11,398 nucleotides of DNA from Hepatocystis sp. ex Piliocolobus tephrosceles (Eukaryota; Apicomplexa; Aconoidasida; Haemosporida; Plasmodiidae): the NCBI GenBank assembly GCA_902459845.2, contig CABPSV020000421.1:1-11398 (forward strand). Reading direction: 5' to 3'. Both the position numbers and the translations under genes were made by a program. The notes under the pieces were generated by a model that worked only from the letters and a program-made list of their open reading frames with translations, had not been told where the DNA came from and made no database searches. Shown piece after piece: positions 6,615-11,398 of the stretch. Each line of letters begins with the position of its first letter. Positions within the stretch are counted from its first letter, which is position 1.

Positions 6615-6639
6615 TATATATGCATCATTCCACAATACA

Positions 6640-9600
6640 TTACAAATTAAATCTCGTAGTCAATTCATTTAACATGTCCTCTGGGATTGGAGAAGATAAA
6701 GCACTACTGTTTGAGCTATATACTTCTTTCCACTGATTTGGATATTTCTGTTTCATAGTTACTAAAAATTGATGAAAAAAAATACTAATATTTTGTGATA
6801 CATATTTATATTTTAATATTATATATACTATATCTTTCAAATTTTCAGCAGCAATATCAAGATTTAAATATAATGTTTCTAAAATTGCTTTAAGAGAATT
6901 GATTTTTTCATTTTCTTGTGAACCATGGGACATAATTTTTAGCCATGTTTTTAAAAATTGTGGAAAATAATAAATAATTTTTTTAGGATAAGCAGATGAT
7001 AATCTACCTAATGTTATACATATATTTTGTAATAAACAACCATGATATTTTGAATTTTGACATATATAAATCAACTGTTTTATAATTTCATCTACATACA
7101 TTTCCATATATTGTGAATTAATATGTATGCTAATTTCACCTATAGCCCAACTAGCATTATTAGAGACAGGAGTTGATACATGTGTTATATGAGCAATTAA
7201 AAATGGAATAATATCAGTTAAATAAGGTATTAAATATTGTGCACAAAATCTGGATATATCTCCTATAAGAGCAAAATTTGATTGTAATATACCATAATTT
7301 AAAAATTGTTTTGCTAATTCAGTACATTCACTTTGTTTATCTATTAAAAATCCATTTTTCATTGATAGTAGTGCATTATTATTATTAGTTGGTGTATCTG
7401 TACTTATAGGAATAGTACTACTACATGTTGTTGATGTTGTATTCGTATTACCAGAACCAATACTACCTGTACTACTTATACCCATAATATTGTCAGTACC
7501 ATCCCCTCCTCCTCTACTTTCATTTCCTAATTCAACTCCAGAATTAAGCATTTTAGTATATGTCTGATTTAAAAGCATAAGTTTATTCAGATCAGTTATA
7601 TTATTATTAATACTAGTTCCATTATTTGTATTAGGTGCAATACCAGGTATAATCAAATCAAATTTAATATTTTCCAATTTCAAACAATATTTATGAACTA
7701 GCGGTATAAAATTATATTCATTTTGACTAATAATTTCCATAATATTTAAATTAATAACACTTAAAATTCTTGATAATAAATCAAAACTACATTCAATTAA
7801 ATCTTTTTTTTTAGAAGCTGAAATGGAGTCAATATCTTTTATACTAATAAAAAATTCATCAGTAGATAATTTATAAAATGTTAATAATTCACTAGCTGTT
7901 TGTGATAAATTATTAATATTTGTATTGGTAATAGTACTATTATGAATAATGGAATTAGCAACTTCTGGTGCTAATTTTTTAGTATAATAATATTCTTTAA
8001 TTTCTTCTTCTAAATCGATATATAATATAACCAAAAATTTAATACATGTTCTTATCACAGCTTTAGCATATTTTAAAAATTCTTTTCCATAAGCACTAGT
8101 AATACATGACATACATTCCATTAATGCTATAATATAAGGACTATTTAATCGAATAACATTCCATTTTGACATAATCGAATTAGCAATTTGATGCGCTAAA
8201 TCAATATTTTCTTTTATTATATTTACACTATCAATTAACGTACCAACCACATCAAATAAAATAAAATAATTTTTAGCCTGATATATTTCAAAAGCTTGTT
8301 GAATTGTATGTACTATCTCATGTAAATAATTATTTAATAAATCTAATGCATCTTCCTCAAGATTAGCAAAAGAGGAACAAGCAGCTTCTTGTACTCTTTT
8401 ATTACTATCCAAAATACGTTTTAATAAATTTAATAATACAGGTTCAAACCATTTAGTACAATTATCTGGATGACATATCCAAGAAGAAAAACGTGTCACA
8501 CACCAACAAGATATACTCCTTGCTAAAGGTTTACTATCATTCAATAATTTAATTAAATATTCTAATACTTTAGGTATAAATGGGGATAAACTGTACATAC
8601 ATCCTTTTGCAATAGCACCTAAAATTAAAACAGCACTCTCTCTTATATTCCATTTATCACTCATTAATTTTTCTTCAATATGTGGTAAAATAAATTCTAA
8701 TATTTCATCACTATATACATTAGATAAATAATCTAAACATAAAGCAGCTCCTTTTCTAACAGTCCAATCATTACCCCATGTTCTAGAATTATTTTCATCA
8801 TTTTTTTCATCATCACTTAAATAATTTAAATTATCAGTTTGGTTTGTTTCATCGTTATCTGTATTAATATTATTACAGTTGTTATTGTTAGTTACATTAG
8901 TAGAACCAGTAGTAGTAGTAGTACCTGTACTATCATTATGTTTTTTATGTACTGATATAATGTTATTATTATTATTATTATTATTATCGTGTATATCTTC
9001 CCCATTACAATGTATACCAATATTGTTTATATCTATCCCACCACTTGATCCATGTATATTATCTGACATCCTTTCACTATGTTTATTATACAATTCTGGA
9101 GATATATCTTGAATCAAATCAGGAACGTTTGCATTGTCATTCTGAAAATGTGACTCATCCATTGTTAAATAATCCCATTTAGTATATACTGTATTATCTA
9201 CCAAAATTTTACATAAATATGGTAAATAATTTTTTAAACTTTTTAAAGCTTCATTTCTTAATTCATTCATATTTTTATATACATTTTCATCAATATAATT
9301 TTCACTATTATTTATATCTGTTCCTTTATTACTAATATTAGTACTACTACTACCACTACCACCACCACCACCACCATTACTACTAACATTATTATTACTA
9401 CTATTACTACCATTTATTGTATTCACATGAGTATTACTAGTATGATTAATATGTTGATTATTAACAGTACTACTATTATTTTCGCTATTGTTAAGAAGAC
9501 TACTGCTATTTCTATTAGTATTACTACTATTACTACCACTAGTATCATTCTGAAGAATTGTATTATTATTGTTATTATTATTGTTATAATTAGAATATGC

Positions 9601-10533
9601 CATATAACTCCTATCTTTAATAAATACTGGCCAAAACTCTAATGCTTCTAACTGAACTTTTCGATCACTCGAATTTGTAGCATTAACCATAAACTGAATT
9701 ATTGCATCTAGATTATTAAATATAGAAGCATATCTTGTATCTGTAATTATAGTCATACAAGAAACAACAATTTTTAAAATTTGTGTATCCTCCTCTGATG
9801 CTAAATAACCTAAAGATACCCACAATTGAGGAAAATATTCATTAAATACACCATTTGTAGTAAAACAAAAAGAACTAATAAATAAATCTAAACATTCTGC
9901 TGCATACTTTTTTTTTATACTCTTTTCTTCAGGTGAACAAAATTCAAACAATTTAGTTAATAATTGAGTTTTACAAAAATGAAAAAATACAGAATTATGG
10001 TTTTTTCTCATAGATAACTCATCTTCAATTATAATAATGATAGCTCTAAATGCACCATCTACAACATCATTATTACCTCTTTCAATCAAGACTAATAAAT
10101 TATATAATGCCTCAGGCCATTTCTCTATTCCCTCATATTTTGTTAATATAGTTGTTATTACAGAACCAGATGTATTTCGTATTTCTTTTACTTCATCTTC
10201 AATTGATTTGAATATTTCATTTTTTATTATTTTTAATATATCATTATTTAAAAATGTATTCTTTGAATTTATATAATTTTTTAATAATAACCCTCCAATT
10301 TGTCTTACATCACTATTCTCTTGTTTGTTTAAAAATATATGTAATAAATATAAAGCTGCATCAGATACATTTTCGTTTAAATCTTTTAAAATTTTTGTTA
10401 CTTCAGTTTGTACACTATTGTTTGCACTACCACTACAAGATGAAGTAAGTGCATCTATTAACGTTTTATATATCTTTTCATTTGGTTTCCACTCTAAGTA
10501 CAAACTGTGATTTTGAAAACATACGTTATGCAT
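6640..10533 (-). CDS. Transportin (karyopherin beta-2), nuclear import receptor
   Basis: Importin-beta family receptor. Known transportins bind PY-NLS cargo in the cytoplasm, cross nuclear pores and release cargo on RanGTP. At 1297 aa it is about 400 longer than human TNPO1. EWKPNE (14-19) matches the TNPO1 N-terminus. An importin-beta N-terminal domain follows, with RQIGGLLLKNYI (77-88), then HEAT repeats. The region from DWTVRK (W590) to RILDSNKRVQEAACSSFANLEEDA (from R706) is nearly TNPO1-like, as is NNASWAIGEISIHI (W1129). W685 and W1129 match the neighbourhood of the two cargo-binding Trp of TNPO1. Low-complexity inserts lie at about 315-415 (Asn8, Gly6), 458-586 and 968-1056; the middle one sits exactly where TNPO1 has its acidic H8 loop. 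The start is set by the N-terminal match and an in-frame stop 24 nt upstream. It is convergent with ACS. Confidence 0.96.
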   Translation of the reverse strand: MHNVCFQNHSLYLEWKPNEKIYKTLIDALTSSCSGSANNSVQTEVTKILKDLNENVSDAALYLLHIFLNKQENSDVRQIGGLLLKNYINSKNTFLNNDILKIIKNEIFKSIEDEVKEIRNTSGSVITTILTKYEGIEKWPEALYNLLVLIERGNNDVVDGAFRAIIIIIEDELSMRKNHNSVFFHFCKTQLLTKLFEFCSPEEKSIKKKYAAECLDLFISSFCFTTNGVFNEYFPQLWVSLGYLASEEDTQILKIVVSCMTIITDTRYASIFNNLDAIIQFMVNATNSSDRKVQLEALEFWPVFIKDRSYMAYSNYNNNNNNNNTILQNDTSGSNSSNTNRNSSSLLNNSENNSSTVNNQHINHTSNTHVNTINGSNSSNNNVSSNGGGGGGSGSSSTNISNKGTDINNSENYIDENVYKNMNELRNEALKSLKNYLPYLCKILVDNTVYTKWDYLTMDESHFQNDNANVPDLIQDISPELYNKHSERMSDNIHGSSGGIDINNIGIHCNGEDIHDNNNNNNNNIISVHKKHNDSTGTTTTTGSTNVTNNNNCNNINTDNDETNQTDNLNYLSDDEKNDENNSRTWGNDWTVRKGAALCLDYLSNVYSDEILEFILPHIEEKLMSDKWNIRESAVLILGAIAKGCMYSLSPFIPKVLEYLIKLLNDSKPLARSISCWCVTRFSSWICHPDNCTKWFEPVLLNLLKRILDSNKRVQEAACSSFANLEEDALDLLNNYLHEIVHTIQQAFEIYQAKNYFILFDVVGTLIDSVNIIKENIDLAHQIANSIMSKWNVIRLNSPYIIALMECMSCITSAYGKEFLKYAKAVIRTCIKFLVILYIDLEEEIKEYYYTKKLAPEVANSIIHNSTITNTNINNLSQTASELLTFYKLSTDEFFISIKDIDSISASKKKDLIECSFDLLSRILSVINLNIMEIISQNEYNFIPLVHKYCLKLENIKFDLIIPGIAPNTNNGTSINNNITDLNKLMLLNQTYTKMLNSGVELGNESRGGGDGTDNIMGISSTGSIGSGNTNTTSTTCSSTIPISTDTPTNNNNALLSMKNGFLIDKQSECTELAKQFLNYGILQSNFALIGDISRFCAQYLIPYLTDIIPFLIAHITHVSTPVSNNASWAIGEISIHINSQYMEMYVDEIIKQLIYICQNSKYHGCLLQNICITLGRLSSAYPKKIIYYFPQFLKTWLKIMSHGSQENEKINSLKAILETLYLNLDIAAENLKDIVYIILKYKYVSQNISIFFHQFLVTMKQKYPNQWKEVYSSNSSALSSPIPEDMLNELTTRFNL

Positions 10534-10575
10534 TTTCTTACATTTACAAGTGTTTATCTATAAAAATGCCTATAA

Positions 10576-10580
<5 letters not shown>

Positions 10581-10615
<35 letters not shown>
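10581..10615. repeat. (TA)n microsatellite upstream of transportin
   Basis: About 17 TA units, lying inside the candidate leader intron just before its acceptor. Confidence 0.95.
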
Positions 10616-10618
<3 letters not shown>

Positions 10619-10652
10619 ACTATTCAATTATTTATATCACTAAATAATTATT

Positions 10653-10662
10653 TGAACGTTCA
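10653..10662. other. Palindrome TGAACGTTCA
   Basis: Perfect 10-bp palindrome with four G/C positions, about 120 bp upstream of the transportin ATG and within the candidate intron. It could bind a dimeric factor, but no known Plasmodium regulator is matched with confidence. Confidence 0.3.
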
Positions 10663-10835
10663 TCTAGTTGTTAAGTTGTATTTATATATCGTCTTGGGTA
10701 AATGTATACCAATATGTATAACTACGCACTTACCCTTTGAATGCAAATAAAATTAAATTAATAATAAATATGTAAAATATTAATGATATTTTTATAATAT
10801 TATATTAATATCTTACAATATTATTAAAAAAAATG

Positions 10836-10856
10836 AAAAAAAAAAAAAAAAAAAAA
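10836..10856. repeat. Poly-A tract, 21 nt
   Basis: A 21-A run in the transportin upstream region, preceded by an A8-TG segment. Confidence 0.95.
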
Positions 10857-10892
10857 CCTGCACAGATAAAATGAATCACCAAAAATGTAAAA

Positions 10893-10927
10893 CTTGAATT
10901 AATTTAACAATTTAATTTTAATTCAAG
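10893..10927. other. 10-bp inverted repeat with 15-nt loop
   Basis: CTTGAATTAA (10893-10902) and TTAATTCAAG (10918-10927) are perfectly complementary. It sits directly before the 20-bp tandem repeat. Several such stems are expected by chance at this base composition. Confidence 0.4.
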
Positions 10928-10945
10928 GTGTTCATATATACACAA

Positions 10946-11065
10946 ACACATACATATAATACTAAACACATACATATAATACTAAACACATACATATAAT
11001 ACTAAACACATACATATAATACTAAACACATACATATAATACTAAATACATACATATAATACTAG

Positions 11066-11078
<13 letters not shown>
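10946..11078. repeat. 20-bp tandem repeat upstream of transportin, six copies plus a partial
   Basis: Units of TACATATAATACTAAACACA start at 10951, 10971, 10991, 11011, 11031 and 11051, preceded by ACACA at 10946. The period is exactly 20. The first four units are identical and the last two carry substitutions (AAATACA, AGATACA). The array then decays into (TA)n. It lies about 420-545 bp upstream of the transportin ATG. Confidence 0.95.

Positions 11079-11101
<23 letters not shown>
11074..11101. repeat. (TA)n microsatellite
   Basis: About 14 TA units directly following the 20-bp array. Confidence 0.9.
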
Positions 11102-11104
<3 letters not shown>

Positions 11105-11398
11105 ATATGAATATTTACTTATGTATATATAAATATTATAAGCATATAAAAATATATATGTATTATGTAATATTCGATGTGTACACGGGCAGAGGAAAGT
11201 TGGTTTAGCTATATATATTTATATATATTACTTATTTATTATATATATAAATGTTATGTATAAATACATAGGGAATATATCTGGTGATATATAATTGAAT
11301 GAATAATTAAAAAAATAAATAAATAAAAATAATCTTTATAAGCTAAAGTATTATATATAAATGTAAAATAAACAAAATAAAATGAAATAAAATAAAAT
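11102..11398. other. Distal upstream region, nothing gene-like
   Basis: A+T-rich sequence with one small G+C-richer patch at about 11173-11210, which contains the 8-bp palindrome GTGTACAC (11179-11186). The last 60 bases are A-rich with AAATA-type units. No open frame or RNA gene is supported. Confidence 0.6.

Larger units (their letters stand above)
10570..10733 (-). other. Possible intron in the transportin 5' leader
   Basis: On the minus strand a strong donor, AAAGG|GTAAGTGCG, begins at 10733. A TA-rich tract follows and ends in TTTATTTATAG at 10570, giving 164 nt, a usual Plasmodium intron size. A second TTTTTATAG acceptor ends at 10558 (176 nt). No ATG occurs in the upstream exon next to the donor, so splicing would affect only the untranslated leader. 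Inferred from splice-site sequence alone. Confidence 0.4.

Noticed and set aside
8879..9112. Plus-strand frame opposite the transportin insert
   Set aside because: It is a Leu/Val-rich shadow of Asn/Thr codon runs in the real minus-strand gene.

Overview
This window is nuclear DNA from a very A+T-rich malaria parasite (genus Plasmodium). The evidence is roughly four-fifths A+T, long poly-T/poly-A and (AT)n tracts between genes, and coding sequences interrupted by Asn-rich low-complexity inserts. The composition fits the A+T-rich clades (Laverania, rodent or avian parasites) and argues against a P. vivax-like genome. I cannot assign the species from sequence alone. From memory, a transportin gene and an acetyl-CoA synthetase gene are convergent neighbours on P. 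falciparum chromosome 6 (PF3D7_0627700/PF3D7_0627800), and the pair here has the same arrangement.

Layout. 1-725 is the 5' region of the first gene, dominated by homopolymers, an (AT)n tract and a 47-bp tandem duplication. 726-3107 (+) is a single open reading frame for acetyl-CoA synthetase (793 aa). 3108-6639 is an unusually long tail-to-tail spacer with no convincing protein gene. It holds microsatellites, a 7-bp array that switches to 4-bp, a 15-bp minisatellite followed by an 83-nt T run, two islands of higher G+C with possible RNA structure, and a five-copy repeat carrying AATAAA signals just past the second gene's stop. 6640-10533 (-) is transportin (karyopherin beta-2, 1297 aa). 10534-11398 is its 5' region, with a plausible leader intron and a 20-bp tandem repeat.

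The two genes are housekeeping genes and share no operon-like link. Acetyl-CoA synthetase makes nucleo-cytosolic acetyl-CoA, used among other things for histone acetylation. Transportin carries PY-NLS cargo, typically RNA-binding proteins, into the nucleus.

The points most worth a second look are these: an Ala in the acetyl-CoA synthetase active-site motif where bacterial enzymes have Thr and where, by numbering recalled from memory, P. falciparum has the drug-resistance position T648; the five tandem AATAAATGTA units in the transportin 3' region; the foldable G+C island at 4921-5045; and the likely transportin leader intron.
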